Below the pieces are notes generated by a model that ran no database searches, was not told where the DNA came from, and saw only the letters and a list, made by a program, of their open reading frames with translations. This document shows, piece by piece, positions 8,109 through 18,054 of a DNA stretch of 64,000 nt. The translations under genes and the position numbers were made by a program. Source of the stretch: Microbacterium schleiferi (GTDB taxonomy: Bacteria > Actinomycetota > Actinomycetes > Actinomycetales > Microbacteriaceae); assembly GCF_015565955.1 (NCBI RefSeq), contig NZ_CP064760.1, forward strand, positions 1,426,001 to 1,490,000, written 5' to 3'. Every line of letters starts with the position of its first letter. Positions within the stretch are counted from its first letter, which is position 1.

Positions 8109-10076
8109 GTGTCATCGCTGAACCACGCCACATTCATCTGGAACGCCGCCGATATCCTTCGCGGCACCTATAAGCAGCACGAGTATGGCGATGTCATCCT
8201 GCCGTTCACGGTGCTCTCTCGTCTCGACGCGGTGCTGGCGCCGACGAAGCAGGCCGTCCTCGCCGCTTGCGAAGGTCTTGGCCCCGACGACGAGCCGCCG
8301 CAGGCGATGCTCCGGGCGAAGGCGAAGCATCCGTACTCGTTCTGGAACCGCTCGCGCCACGATCTGAAGTCGCTGCAGGGCGATCCCGACAACCTCGAGA
8401 AGAACCTGCGCGACTACGTGCATGCGTTCTCGTCGAGCGTGCGCGACATCTTCGACAAGTACAAGTTCGAAGACACGATCGCCGACCTTGCCTCTCATGA
8501 CCTGTTGCTGCAGATCCTGCAGCACTTCGCGAAGGCGAATCTGCACCCGGATGCCGTGAGCAACGAACAGATGGGCCACATTTTCGAGGAACTGATCCGC
8601 AAGTTCGCGGAAGCCTCGAACGAGACGGCCGGTGAGCACTTCACTCCTCGTGAGGTGATCGAGCTCATGGTGTCTCTTCTCGTGGAGAGCGACGACAGCC
8701 TCATGACGCCGGGTATCGTGCGCGAGGTCTACGACCCGACGGCGGGTACCGGTGGGATGCTGTCGGTCGCGGCCGACCGGATCCATGGCCACAACGCCAA
8801 GGCCCATGTGAACCTGCTCGGGCAAGAGATCAACCCAGCCTCGTATGCGATCTGCAAGGCCGACATGGTGGTCAAGGGCCAGCCCATCGACAACATCGTG
8901 CTGGGCAACACGCTCACCGATCCGGCGTTCGAGGGACGCACCTTCCACTACGGCCTGTCCAACCCGCCGTTCGGCGTGGACTGGAAGCAGTACCGCAAGC
9001 AGATCGAGACCGAACACACAGTCGCGGGCTATGCCGGCAGGTTCGGGCCGGGGCTGCCGCGCGTCTCGGACGGGTCGCTGCTCTTTCTCATGCACCTCAT
9101 CTCGAAGCTGCGCGAGCCGAAGCCGGGTGAGGAGAATGCGGTAGCTGGTCGCGGCGCGATCGTGCTCAACGGTTCGCCGCTCTTCACCGGCGGCGCCGGC
9201 TCGGGGGAGTCGAACATCCGCAAGTGGATCCTCGAGTCCGACTACCTCGAAGCCATCGTCGGGCTGCCGACCGACATGTTCTACAACACCGGCATCGCGA
9301 CCTATGTCTGGGTGCTCAACAAGGACAAGCCGGCGCACCGGCGCGGGCTCGTGCAGCTGATCGATGCGACCGGCATGTTCGAGAAGATGCGCAAGTCCAT
9401 CGGCTCGAAGCGCCGCAAGCTCTCGGACGACCACATCCGCGAGATCACGAAGCTCTTTACCGACTTCACGGAGACCAAGCACTCCATGATCTTCCGCTCG
9501 ACCGACTTCTTCTACCGCACCATCACGGTCGAACGCCCGCTCCGCCTCAACTACGCCATCACGCAGGTGCGTGTCGAGAAGGCTCTCGCGTCACGAGCGT
9601 TCGCCAAGACGGATGCCGCGCAGCTTGCGGCGCTTCGTGCAGCACTCGAAGGCGTGACCAGCGACGTCGTCTCGACCAACCGCGCCGAGTTCTCGCGTTC
9701 GCTTGCCCAGGCACTGACGGATGCCGGCGTTACTCTCTCACCCGCACAGCTCAAGGCCCTCGTCACAGAGCTGGGTGAGCCCGACGACGAGGGCGAACTG
9801 GTGACCTCCGCGGGTGGACCTGTGGCGGATGCCGGGCGCCGCGACACCGAGAACGTCCCGTGGCACGAAGACATCCATGACTACCTCGAACGCGAGGTCA
9901 AGCCCTTCGCGCCGGATGCCTGGATCGACGGGTCCAAGACGAAGGAAGGCGCCGAGATCCCGTTCACGCGCCACTTCTACGAGTACGTGCCGCCGCGTCC
10001 GCTCGAGGAGATCGACCGCGACCTGGATCAAGTCCTCGGGCGCATCCGTGTCCGGCTAGAAGCGGTCAAGGCGTGA
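8109..10076 (+). CDS. hsdM: Type I restriction-modification system methyltransferase subunit HsdM
   Basis: HsdM transfers a methyl group from S-adenosylmethionine to adenine in the bipartite target chosen by HsdS, and is also part of the restriction complex. The 655-residue protein has an N-terminal helical HsdM domain, the SAM-binding motif DPTAGTGGM at about residue 209, and the N6-adenine catalytic motif NPPF at about residue 285. The long C-terminus (beyond about residue 480) is typical of the larger HsdM subfamily. The GTG start follows a GAGGGGG ribosome-binding site. It overlaps hsdS by 4 nt, which suggests coupled translation in an hsdMSR operon. It looks intact, so target methylation should still take place. 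Confidence 0.96.
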   Translation: MSSLNHATFIWNAADILRGTYKQHEYGDVILPFTVLSRLDAVLAPTKQAVLAACEGLGPDDEPPQAMLRAKAKHPYSFWNRSRHDLKSLQGDPDNLEKNLRDYVHAFSSSVRDIFDKYKFEDTIADLASHDLLLQILQHFAKANLHPDAVSNEQMGHIFEELIRKFAEASNETAGEHFTPREVIELMVSLLVESDDSLMTPGIVREVYDPTAGTGGMLSVAADRIHGHNAKAHVNLLGQEINPASYAICKADMVVKGQPIDNIVLGNTLTDPAFEGRTFHYGLSNPPFGVDWKQYRKQIETEHTVAGYAGRFGPGLPRVSDGSLLFLMHLISKLREPKPGEENAVAGRGAIVLNGSPLFTGGAGSGESNIRKWILESDYLEAIVGLPTDMFYNTGIATYVWVLNKDKPAHRRGLVQLIDATGMFEKMRKSIGSKRRKLSDDHIREITKLFTDFTETKHSMIFRSTDFFYRTITVERPLRLNYAITQVRVEKALASRAFAKTDAAQLAALRAALEGVTSDVVSTNRAEFSRSLAQALTDAGVTLSPAQLKALVTELGEPDDEGELVTSAGGPVADAGRRDTENVPWHEDIHDYLEREVKPFAPDAWIDGSKTKEGAEIPFTRHFYEYVPPRPLEEIDRDLDQVLGRIRVRLEAVKA

Positions 10077-11302
10077 GTAGCGCGACGAGTCCGCGTGAGA
10101 CAGCGCCAGAAGGATGGCGACCAGCCAGATTGCGCGACGTCGTCTCGTTTCGGAACGGCGCCGACTTCGCGCATGTTGAGGCCGAGGAGCCCGGATACCC
10201 CGTCTATGGCTCAGGTGGGCGGTTTCGGTGGGCCAGTGCATGGCTTCATGACGGGCCATCGGTGCTCTTCGGCCGAAAGGGAACGATCGACAGGCCAATC
10301 TACGTCACTGGGCGCTTCTGGACCGTGGACACAATGTACTACACAGTGCCAAATCAGCGGCTGATCAGCCCGAAGTTTCTCTACTACTGGGCAACAAGAC
10401 TCCCCTTCGACTACTACTCGACGGGAACGGCCCTACCGAGCATGACCCAGAGCGATCTCGGTAGCGAGCCCCTTCTTCTCCCGAGCATTGAGGTGCAGCA
10501 GCAGATCGCGGACTACCTCGACCACGAGACCGCCGAGATCGACGCCTTCATCGCCGATCTACGTCGACTGAGGGAACTTGAATCCGAGCGGATCAACGCC
10601 GAAGTTGATATCTCATTTCGGGCCTTCTCGGACCATCTGGTGCCGCTGAAGCGCCTGGGTCTCGCCCGGGAGTCTGGCGTTAGTGTCAATGGCGTCGCTT
10701 GGCCTGCTACGGGATCCGAACCCGGTGTGCTTCGGACAGGGTCAGTATCGAAGGGTTACTTTGACCCCGCGGAGAACAAGGCCGTACTTGAACCGGAGGA
10801 GCGCGAGCGGCTAGCCACTCCCGTCCTCGCGGACTCTCTCATCGTCAACCGTGCGAACACCCCCGATCTTGTTGGTCGGGGCGTCTATGTCCGTCACGCT
10901 CACCCGAATCTGTACCTCTCTGATCTTCTCTGGAGAGTTCAAGTTGGCGGGGGGTGTACGGAGTATGTAGGGGCTTGGATGGCTAGTCGCGCATACGCGG
11001 AGTCAATCGCACGCATTAGGGTCGGGGCCAGCGCAACCATGCAGAAGATTTCGTTCGAGAGCTTCTCGCGGATCGGCGTTCCTCTTCCGAATGAGCGAAG
11101 TCGCCGGGAAGTGGCGATCCGGGTGGACGAATTGAGGCGCGGCCGTGCTCGTTTCGAAGCTGACATTGACGCCGCGATCGCGCTGGCGAAGGAGCGGCGC
11201 GCGGCGCTCATCACCGCGGCTGTCACTGGCCAGATTGACGTCACGTCGCGGCAGAAGCCGGTGGTAGACAGTATTCAGACCGCCATCGAGGAGGCGCGAT
11301 GA
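10073..11302 (+). CDS. hsdS: Type I restriction-modification specificity subunit HsdS
   Basis: HsdS selects the DNA target and bridges the HsdM and HsdR subunits. The 409-residue protein has two target-recognition domains, each followed by a helical spacer: the first ends with LLLPSIEVQQQIADYLDHETAEIDAFI, and the second with RIGVPLPNERSRREVAIRVDELRR and RRAALITAAVTGQIDV. Both half-sites therefore seem to be present. The recognised sequence cannot be deduced. The GTG start overlaps the hsdM stop, and its own TGA overlaps the hsdR ATG, so the three genes form one tightly coupled operon. Confidence 0.95.
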   Translation: MSSATSPRETAPEGWRPARLRDVVSFRNGADFAHVEAEEPGYPVYGSGGRFRWASAWLHDGPSVLFGRKGTIDRPIYVTGRFWTVDTMYYTVPNQRLISPKFLYYWATRLPFDYYSTGTALPSMTQSDLGSEPLLLPSIEVQQQIADYLDHETAEIDAFIADLRRLRELESERINAEVDISFRAFSDHLVPLKRLGLARESGVSVNGVAWPATGSEPGVLRTGSVSKGYFDPAENKAVLEPEERERLATPVLADSLIVNRANTPDLVGRGVYVRHAHPNLYLSDLLWRVQVGGGCTEYVGAWMASRAYAESIARIRVGASATMQKISFESFSRIGVPLPNERSRREVAIRVDELRRGRARFEADIDAAIALAKERRAALITAAVTGQIDVTSRQKPVVDSIQTAIEEAR

Positions 11303-14300
11303 GCACGCTCTACGCCGAGACCGAGTTCCAGAAGCTGATCGTGAAACACCTTGCGGACCACGGTTGGGAAGTCGGCACGAGCGAGAGATACGACCGCGAG
11401 CGTGCGCTTTACCCCGACGATGTTCTGGCCTGGCTTGAGCTAGATGACGCGAAGAACCTGCGGAAGATCGTCACAGCCGATGGCGATGTTAGCGGTCGTG
11501 AGCGGATCCTCAAGCGCCTCGCAGACTCCCTCGCGGCCGACGAGCATCAAGGTGGCGGAACGCTCACGGTATTGCGCAAGGGGTTCGACGTCGTCGGTGC
11601 CAAGCGGTTCCGCATGGTGCAGCATCCGCCCGCTGACGACCGCAACCGCGCGATGCTCGACCTCTATCGGCGGAACATCCTGCGCGTCGTGCCCGAACTG
11701 CGTTACTCGACGAAGAAGGAAGACAGGCTCGACCTGGCTTTCTTCGTCAACGGCATCCCTGTCGCGACGGTGGAGATCAAGACAAACTTCGCTCAGAATC
11801 TCGCGGCGGCCACCACGCAGTACAAGCGTGATCGTCATCCGCAGGGAGAGCCGCTGCTGACCTCGGGTCGCGGCGCGCTCGTGCACTTTGCGCTCACGCA
11901 GGACGAGATCGCCATGACGACGCGGCTCGCGGGGGAGTCCACGTCGTTTCTGCCGTTCAACCGCGGCAACAACGGCGGTGCGGGTAACGCCCCGAACGGA
12001 GACAAGCCGCGCACGGCCTACTTCTGGGAAGACGTGCTCGACCGCGACGCGTGGCTCACGATCCTCACGAAGTTCGTCTACACCAACCATGAGAAGCAGA
12101 GCGACCCACTCACGGGCAAAGTGACGTACCGGTCGCAGATCCGCTTTCCACGGTTCCATCAGTGGCGGGCTGTCACGGCGCTTACCGCGGCAGCGCGGGC
12201 CGATGGTGCCGGGCATAGGTACCTCGTGCAGCACTCGGCCGGCTCGGGCAAGACAGACTCCATCGCGTGGACCGCGCACCGGCTCGCGTCACTCCATACC
12301 CTCGAGGGTGAGAAGGTGTTCGACTCGGTGATTGTGATCGCCGACCGACAGGTGCTCGATCGACAGTTACAAGACGCCGTCGACCAGCTCGTCACTGCGA
12401 CCGGCACCTTCCAGGCCATTACGAGAGGGTCCGAAGGATCCAAGACGGCGCAGCTCACCGAAGCGCTGGCCGCAGGTATCCCGATCATCGGCGTGACCCT
12501 GCAGACGTTCCCGCATGCACTCAAGCAGATTCGTGAGACGGGCGGTGCGCTAGCTGGGAAGCGGTTCGCCGTCATCGCGGATGAGGCCCACTCCTCACAG
12601 GCGGGGCGGCAGCCTCAGCGTTGAAAGATCTGCTGTACCTCGGCGAGAACGTGACCATCGACGAAGACGAACCCGGCGCCGACCAGGACGCGCTCGTCGC
12701 GATGGCTGCCCACGCCGACGACGAGCACCGCATCAGCTTCTTCGCGTTCACGGCGACCCCGAAGACGAAGACCCTGGAGCTGTTCGGCACGCCCGGACCC
12801 GACGGCAAGCCACAGCCGTTCGATCTCTACTCGATGAAGCAGGCGATCGAAGAGGGCTTCATCCTCGACGTGCTTCGCAACTACACGACTTACGAGATGG
12901 CCGCGCGCATCGCGAAACGCGCGATGGATGGGTCGGAGTCTGACGACGAAGAGGTCGACGTGCGGAAGGGGACGCGTGCGCTCATCGGGCTCGTCGAGTT
13001 GCATCCGACCAATATTGCGTCGAAGGTGTCGGAGATCATCACCCACTTCCGAGAAGTGGTGCAGCCGCAGCTCGGCGGTCGGGCGAAGGCGATGATCGTC
13101 ACTTCTTCACGCGCGGCGGCGGTGAAGTACGCGCGGGCCTTCGAGAAGCTTGCTCGCGAGCGGGGGCTCCCGCTCACAGCGCTCGTGGCGTTTTCGGGGG
13201 AGGTTCCCGATCCTGACGTTGTTGCGCTCCCTGGCCTCGAGCAGCCGACGGTGACCGAGGCATCCATGAACCCGTCACTCAAGGGTCGTGACCTCGCCGA
13301 CGTGTTCGCGCAGCCCGACCACCACGTGCTCATCGTGGCCAACAAGTACCAGACCGGTTTTGACCAGCCTCTGCTCGTGGCGATGTACGTCGACAAGCAG
13401 CTCTCGGGGATTGCCGCGGTTCAGACGCTGTCGCGCCTGAACCGCACAATGCCGGGCAAGACCGAGACGTACGTGCTCGACTTCGTCAATGAGCCCGAGC
13501 TGATCAAGCAGGCGTTCCAGGAGTACTACGAAGAGGCGCGGGTCGAGACATCCTCTGATCCGGATCTCGTGGCGAACCAACTGAACAAGCTCGACGCCGT
13601 TGGGGTGTTCACCTGGGCCGAGGTCGATCGCGTCTGGGCGGACTGGACACGCGCCGACGCAAACCCGGGTACTGCACACAACGCGCTCTCGGCGCATCTC
13701 GATCCTGCAGTCGATCGTTTCGTCGCGCGCTGGCGGGACTCGATCGACGACGCCGAGGAGCGGGAGCGTCTGGTCGACTTCCGTTCGACACTCGCGCAGT
13801 ACGTCACCTCGTACGCGTTCTTCTCCCAGATCCTTCACTTTGGCGACACGCGATACGAGAAGTTCTCGGTGTTTGCCGATCTGCTCGGTCGACGACTGCG
13901 CGCCGCTGTCGATGATGGCGGGAACGGCGAGGTCGTCGACGTGTCGGATGTCGTGCTCACCCACTACAAGCTCGAGAAACTGAAGCAGGAAGACCTCGCA
14001 CTCGTAACGGGGGACGCTGAGGGGCTCCGGGGCCTCACCGAAGCTGGCATGGCGAAGCTCCGCGAGAAGGAGCGAGCCTCCACCGCCGAGCTGATCGAGA
14101 AGGTGAACAAGTACCTTGGGGACCTCGACGCGAAGGACGAGCACAAGGTCGGCGCGATCGAAGGTGTACTTCTGGAGGCTGTCGCGGACGCTGGGCTGGC
14201 CGAGCAGGCCAAGAACAACACGAAGGTCGACTTCTCGAACTCGCCCGCCCTGCAGGTCGTGCTCGAAGACGCGATCTGGTCGCACGAGACCGCCAGCGCC

Positions 14301-14402
14301 GAGGTGCTAGCAGCGATCCGCAAACTCGAACCCCGCCAGCTCGTCCAGCTCGCGCTCGACTTCGGGCTGTACGAGCGACTGCGAGAGCGCCGGACAGGTT
14401 AG
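11299..14402 (+). CDS. hsdR: Type I restriction endonuclease subunit HsdR, frameshifted as sequenced
   Basis: HsdR is the ATP-dependent translocase and nuclease of the type I system. The first frame (to 12624) holds the N-terminal nuclease domain (RLDLAFFVNGIPVATVEIKTN, with D ... ExK), the Walker A segment QHSAGSGKTDS and the DEAH box VIADEAHSSQ. The second frame (12621-14402) holds the rest of the helicase (FFAFTATP, KYQTGFDQPLL, QTLSRLNRT) and the C-terminal domain. Adding one G to the GGGG run at 12603-12606 joins them through SSQAGAAASALKDLLYLG into 1034 residues, the normal HsdR length. As sequenced the restriction activity would be lost; a sequencing error is likely. The TTGA overlap at 12621-12624 has no ribosome-binding site. 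Confidence 0.88.
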
Positions 14403-14466
14403 CTTTTGCTGCTGACCAAGAACCGCCGCGACAGTTGCGGCTTCGGTACCAGGCGCCACCCAAAGC

Positions 14467-15273
14467 TCACAAGTTCTTACTTAGCTCGTCGAGGATCTGC
14501 TTCTTGCGCTTCTTCTCGATACCGGGGTCAAGTACCTGGATGAACTCGAGTTCGGCGAAACCGTCACCCTGGCGACGGTTCTGTGGGGGCTCAAGGGCCT
14601 CGATGAACAGCGCTTCGAGGGTATTGATCAGCGAGTCAAGGGTCACGGTAGCTGACGGTGAGAAGTCCGCGAGGCCGGTATCGGTCACAGCCCGAACTCC
14701 GAACCAAGAGAAGCGGTCCCATCTTCCGCTTAGACGATCTCGCGTGTGTTCGCGCAGCCGTTTAGCGAGTCGGGGTTCATTCACGCGACCGACATAAACT
14801 AGTCGACTGCCGTCGTAGAGCACATAGATGCCCGCCTGCGATCCAAAGTCAACCGCCGTGCTCCCAGCGAGTTGTACGCCGAATAGCTTCGGCGCGGCTG
14901 CCGTCCAATCCACTTCTGCGCGTCGCCAGAACAATCCGAACGCGTTCAGTAGCCCCGGCTCGTCCTGAGTCAGCTCAGTCCCCGACTTGGTTGGGCCTGA
15001 CTCCGCGGGGGGAGCGTCGCCGTCCGCTGCTGCAGTGCCGCCTTCGACTTCGTTGCTAGGCGGGTACCTGTAGATCCCGCGCTCCACCTTCTCGACTTCA
15101 TCGCGGAGAGGGGGTTGCGAGAGGATCGAGCCGACGGTTGTGTTTGGTGTAGCTCCGACCTTCACTCGGTACTTTTTGTCAACGATTGTCTGCGCGATTT
15201 CTGAGGCGCGCATTGGCTCGCCTTGCTCGCTTAAGACCAGCTTGATGGCGTCAACCCACGGCATGTCAGGCAT
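14467..15273 (-). CDS. HARE-HTH / GIY-YIG fusion nuclease
   Basis: This protein of 268 residues starts at ATG 15273, which has CATACT ending 6 nt upstream on its strand (leaderless). Residues 4-75 match the HARE-type winged helix: MPWVDAIKLVLSEQGEPMRA, an EIA motif, and IYRYPP at the end. This domain is known from restriction enzymes and chromatin proteins, where it is thought to sense modified DNA. After an acidic, low-complexity linker, the C-terminal half has GIYVLYDGSRLVYVGRV, then RLAKRLREHTRD, and a downstream catalytic Glu in LEALFIEALEPPQNRR; this is a GIY-YIG nuclease. It converges with hsdR. A role as a modification-directed nuclease is inferred. Confidence 0.78.
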   Translation of the reverse strand: MPDMPWVDAIKLVLSEQGEPMRASEIAQTIVDKKYRVKVGATPNTTVGSILSQPPLRDEVEKVERGIYRYPPSNEVEGGTAAADGDAPPAESGPTKSGTELTQDEPGLLNAFGLFWRRAEVDWTAAAPKLFGVQLAGSTAVDFGSQAGIYVLYDGSRLVYVGRVNEPRLAKRLREHTRDRLSGRWDRFSWFGVRAVTDTGLADFSPSATVTLDSLINTLEALFIEALEPPQNRRQGDGFAELEFIQVLDPGIEKKRKKQILDELSKNL

Positions 15274-15760
15274 TCCGTCAGTATGGCGGACCGATGCAAC
15301 GGCGGGATAGACCCGCATATTGAGTGCCGATAAGTCTGGTGACATAGAGGCTTTCGTAGGAAGCACCAGTCACGCGGGCGTCCCGAGGTGCCCGCTGTTC
15401 GTCGGTCGCGTCATGAGGGAGAGTTGAGACTGGCGCTCGTGTTGGTAGATCTCAATCCGCAGTGTCGGGCCGAAACTTACGGCGCCCGCGTTCAGCGCCG
15501 TCGAATCCGGCCTTCCTCTCTGATATCCTGAAGTGTCACTCGTGGGCTTCGTTCTGCATGCCTGCCCGCGGGAACGCGGGGGAGTGACATCGCATAACCC
15601 AATCCACCTGGCCTTGGTGCGGCATCCGTTTGAGTGAAGTGCGTTTCGACTCGCTTTGCTCGCTCAACGACCGAGAGGCGCGTTTCGACTCGCTTCGCTC
15701 GCTCAACGAACGGAAAGCATCTGGCCCCGACTACAACACCATCCAAGGACAACCCACTAC
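15274..15760. other. Intergenic region upstream of rpsA
   Basis: No convincing gene is present between the HARE/GIY-YIG gene and rpsA. The region holds the leaderless promoter of the minus-strand gene (reverse complement of AGTATG at 15280-15285), the rpsA leader, and two copies of a dispersed repeat (15641-15713). An rpsA promoter is expected here but I could not pick one with confidence. Confidence 0.6.
15641..15713 (+). repeat. Two copies of a dispersed GTTTCGACTCGC-type repeat
   Basis: Copies of a ~33-bp sequence beginning GCGTTTCGACTCGCT and ending CGCTCAACGA occur at 15641-15673 and 15680-15713 in tandem. The same repeat is at 24725-24758 and, in the reverse orientation, twice at 40853-40929. 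All copies lie between genes. It behaves like a REP-type element; a function is not known from the sequence. Confidence 0.85.
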
Positions 15761-17233
15761 ATGACTACTGCAACGACCGCCCCGGCCACCAAGCAGGTTG
15801 CGATCAACGACATCGGATCTGCTGAGGACTTCCTGGCCGCGGTCGAAGAGACCCTCAAGGGCAAGGACTTCAACGACGGCTCGCTCATCGAGGGCATCGT
15901 CGTCAAGATCGACCGCGACGAGGTGCTCCTCGACGTCGGATACAAGACCGAGGGTGTCATCCCCTCCCGTGAACTTTCCATCAAGCACGATGTTGACCCC
16001 AACGAGGTCGTCAACGTCGGCGACCAGGTCGAGGCGCTGGTTCTCCAGAAGGAGGACAAGGAAGGCCGCCTCATCCTCTCGAAGAAGCGTGCCCAGTACG
16101 AGCGTGCGTGGGGCGACGTCGAGAAGATCAAGGAGAACGACGGTGTTGTCACCGGTTCCGTGATCGAGGTCGTCAAGGGTGGACTCATCGTCGACATCGG
16201 CCTGCGCGGATTCCTCCCCGCATCGCTGATCGAGCTGCGCCGCGTCCGTGACCTGACCCCGTACCTGGGTCAGGAGATCGAGGCGAAGATCCTCGAGCTC
16301 GACAAGAACCGCAACAACGTCGTGCTCTCGCGCCGTGCGCTGCTCGAGCAGACCCAGTCGGAGTCGCGCTCGAACTTCCTCAACAACCTGCACAAGGGCC
16401 AGGTCCGCAAGGGCACCGTCTCGTCGATCGTCAACTTCGGTGCGTTCGTCGACCTCGGTGGCGTCGACGGTCTCGTGCACGTCTCGGAGCTCTCGTGGAA
16501 GCACATCGAGCACGCATCCGAGGTCGTCGAGGTGGGCCAGGAAGTCACCGTCGAGATCCTCGAGGTCGACCTCGACCGCGAGCGCGTGTCGCTCTCGCTC
16601 AAGGCCACCCAGGAAGACCCGTGGCAGGTGTTCGCCCGTACCCACGCGATCGGTCAGATCGCTGCGGGTAAGGTCACCAAGCTCGTTCCGTTCGGTGCGT
16701 TCGTTCGCGTCGCGGACGGCATCGAGGGCCTCGTGCACATCTCGGAGCTCTCGGGCAAGCACGTCGAGCTCGCCGAGCAGGTTGTCTCGGTCGGCGAAGA
16801 GGTGTTCGTCAAGGTCATCGACATCGACCTCGAGCGTCGCCGCATCTCGCTCTCGCTGAAGCAGGCCAACGAGTCCATCGACCCCTTCGGTGTCGAGTTC
16901 GACCCGGCCCTCTACGGCATGGTCACGGAGTACGACGAGAACGGGGAGTACAAGTACCCCGAGGGCTTCGACCCCGAGACCAACCAGTGGAAGGAAGGCT
17001 TCGACGAGCAGCGCGAGAAGTGGGAGCAGGAATACGCTGCAGCCCAGGCGCGCTGGGAAGCCCACAAGGCCACCGTCGCCGCTGCCGCCGAAGCCGAGGC
17101 CACCAAGGCCAAGGACGAGGACTACAGCGGTTCGGCATCCGGTTCGGGCTCGTACTCGAGCGAAAGCCCCGTGGGCACGCTCGCGGATGACGAGGCTCTC
17201 GCGGCTCTTCGCGAGAAGCTCTCGGGCCGCTAA
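15761..17233 (+). CDS. rpsA: 30S ribosomal protein S1
   Basis: S1 binds mRNA on the small ribosomal subunit and helps initiation. The 490-residue protein has four S1 (OB-fold) repeats, at about residues 35-105, 122-188, 209-277 and 294-363, each with the pattern G-x-V/I ... F-V-x-L ... G-L-V-H-x-S-E-L in the last two copies (for example GAFVDLGGVDGLVHVSELSW). The C-terminal 130 residues are acidic and low in complexity (Ser/Gly/Glu-rich), as in other actinobacterial S1 proteins, which are shorter than the six-domain E. coli protein. The ATG at 15761 has an AAGGA ribosome-binding site about 10 nt upstream. A terminator follows at 17281. Confidence 0.97.
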   Translation: MTTATTAPATKQVAINDIGSAEDFLAAVEETLKGKDFNDGSLIEGIVVKIDRDEVLLDVGYKTEGVIPSRELSIKHDVDPNEVVNVGDQVEALVLQKEDKEGRLILSKKRAQYERAWGDVEKIKENDGVVTGSVIEVVKGGLIVDIGLRGFLPASLIELRRVRDLTPYLGQEIEAKILELDKNRNNVVLSRRALLEQTQSESRSNFLNNLHKGQVRKGTVSSIVNFGAFVDLGGVDGLVHVSELSWKHIEHASEVVEVGQEVTVEILEVDLDRERVSLSLKATQEDPWQVFARTHAIGQIAAGKVTKLVPFGAFVRVADGIEGLVHISELSGKHVELAEQVVSVGEEVFVKVIDIDLERRRISLSLKQANESIDPFGVEFDPALYGMVTEYDENGEYKYPEGFDPETNQWKEGFDEQREKWEQEYAAAQARWEAHKATVAAAAEAEATKAKDEDYSGSASGSGSYSSESPVGTLADDEALAALREKLSGR

Positions 17234-17280
17234 GACCCGGCACCACCCGCGTCACAGCCGGTAGCACCACACAGCAACGG

Positions 17281-17313
17281 AAGGCCGGGATCCCTTATGG
17301 GGGTCCCGGCCTT
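17281..17313 (+). terminator. Hairpin terminator after rpsA
   Basis: The arms AAGGCCGGGATCCC and GGGGGTCCCGGCCTT flank a TTAT loop, with a short pyrimidine tail after it. It lies 48 nt past the rpsA stop and faces the convergent lipoprotein gene, so it may work in both directions. Confidence 0.8.
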
Positions 17314-17331
17314 TCAGCGTTCACGGATGCC

Positions 17332-18054
17332 TCATTCGGCGACGACCTCCCCACTGCCGGAGACATCCGCATCGACCCGTGCCGGGTCACCGGAGTAGGT
17401 AAGGCCACCGCTCCCGCTCGCGGTCGCCACTAGGGCACCGGAGACGTGCACGCGTGCGGAACCGCTGCCGGCCACCGACGCCGTCGTCGCCCGGGTACGC
17501 AGTTCCGTGCCGTCGAAGTCCCCGGACCCATCCATCGTGAGCTCCAGTGCGTCGCTTGATCCCTCCAGCGTCACGCTTCCCGATCCATCGATCATCACTG
17601 TCAGATCGTCGGTGTGGAGGCCCGTGAACACGGCGCTACCTGAACCGCCGAGGTCGAGCGTTCCCGTCGACCCGAACACTCCCGTGCCCGTGACGCTGCC
17701 GGAGCCGCTCACCTGCACCCGTTCCAGCGAGCGCACCGTCAGCGCGTACGTGATGCGGGCGGCGCCGAGGGCGAGGCCATTCATGTCCAGCACGAGCGTG
17801 CCGCCATGCACCTCAGAGGTGAGAGACGACAGCTCGACGCCCGAGGCGGTGATCGTCAGCGACTCGGCCTCGCCCACCGAAATGATCAGGTCACCGCTCG
17901 TGTGCAACTCCACGGAGTCGATGCCGGCGACATCCCGTGTCTGCGTCTGGAGGGGAGCGCTGCCGGTGAGGTGCCCGCATGCTGCCAGGGGCAGGGCGAC
18001 GACGAGCGCGGCGGCAAGAGCCGCCGCGCGCATCGAGATTGTCGGACGGTTCAT
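17332..18054 (-). CDS. DUF2807 (head GIN) domain lipoprotein
   Basis: This 240-residue exported protein begins with a signal peptide ending in the lipobox LAAC (about residue 26), so it should be lipid-anchored outside the membrane. The rest is a repetitive beta structure with many GSGS turns (VQVSGSGSVTGTGVFGSTG, LGGSGSAVFTG, MDGSGDFDGTEL), typical of the DUF2807 family, whose members form right-handed beta-helix-like folds. No enzymatic role is known. The ATG overlaps the TGA of the upstream gene (ATGA), so the two are probably translated together. Confidence 0.85.
   Translation of the reverse strand: MNRPTISMRAAALAAALVVALPLAACGHLTGSAPLQTQTRDVAGIDSVELHTSGDLIISVGEAESLTITASGVELSSLTSEVHGGTLVLDMNGLALGAARITYALTVRSLERVQVSGSGSVTGTGVFGSTGTLDLGGSGSAVFTGLHTDDLTVMIDGSGSVTLEGSSDALELTMDGSGDFDGTELRTRATTASVAGSGSARVHVSGALVATASGSGGLTYSGDPARVDADVSGSGEVVAE

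Noticed and set aside
12603-12624. Programmed frameshifting or phase variation of hsdR at a GGGG run
   Set aside because: The run is short for slippage control, there is no ribosome-binding site for the TTG restart, and the same one-base loss is seen in core genes, which favours a sequencing artefact.
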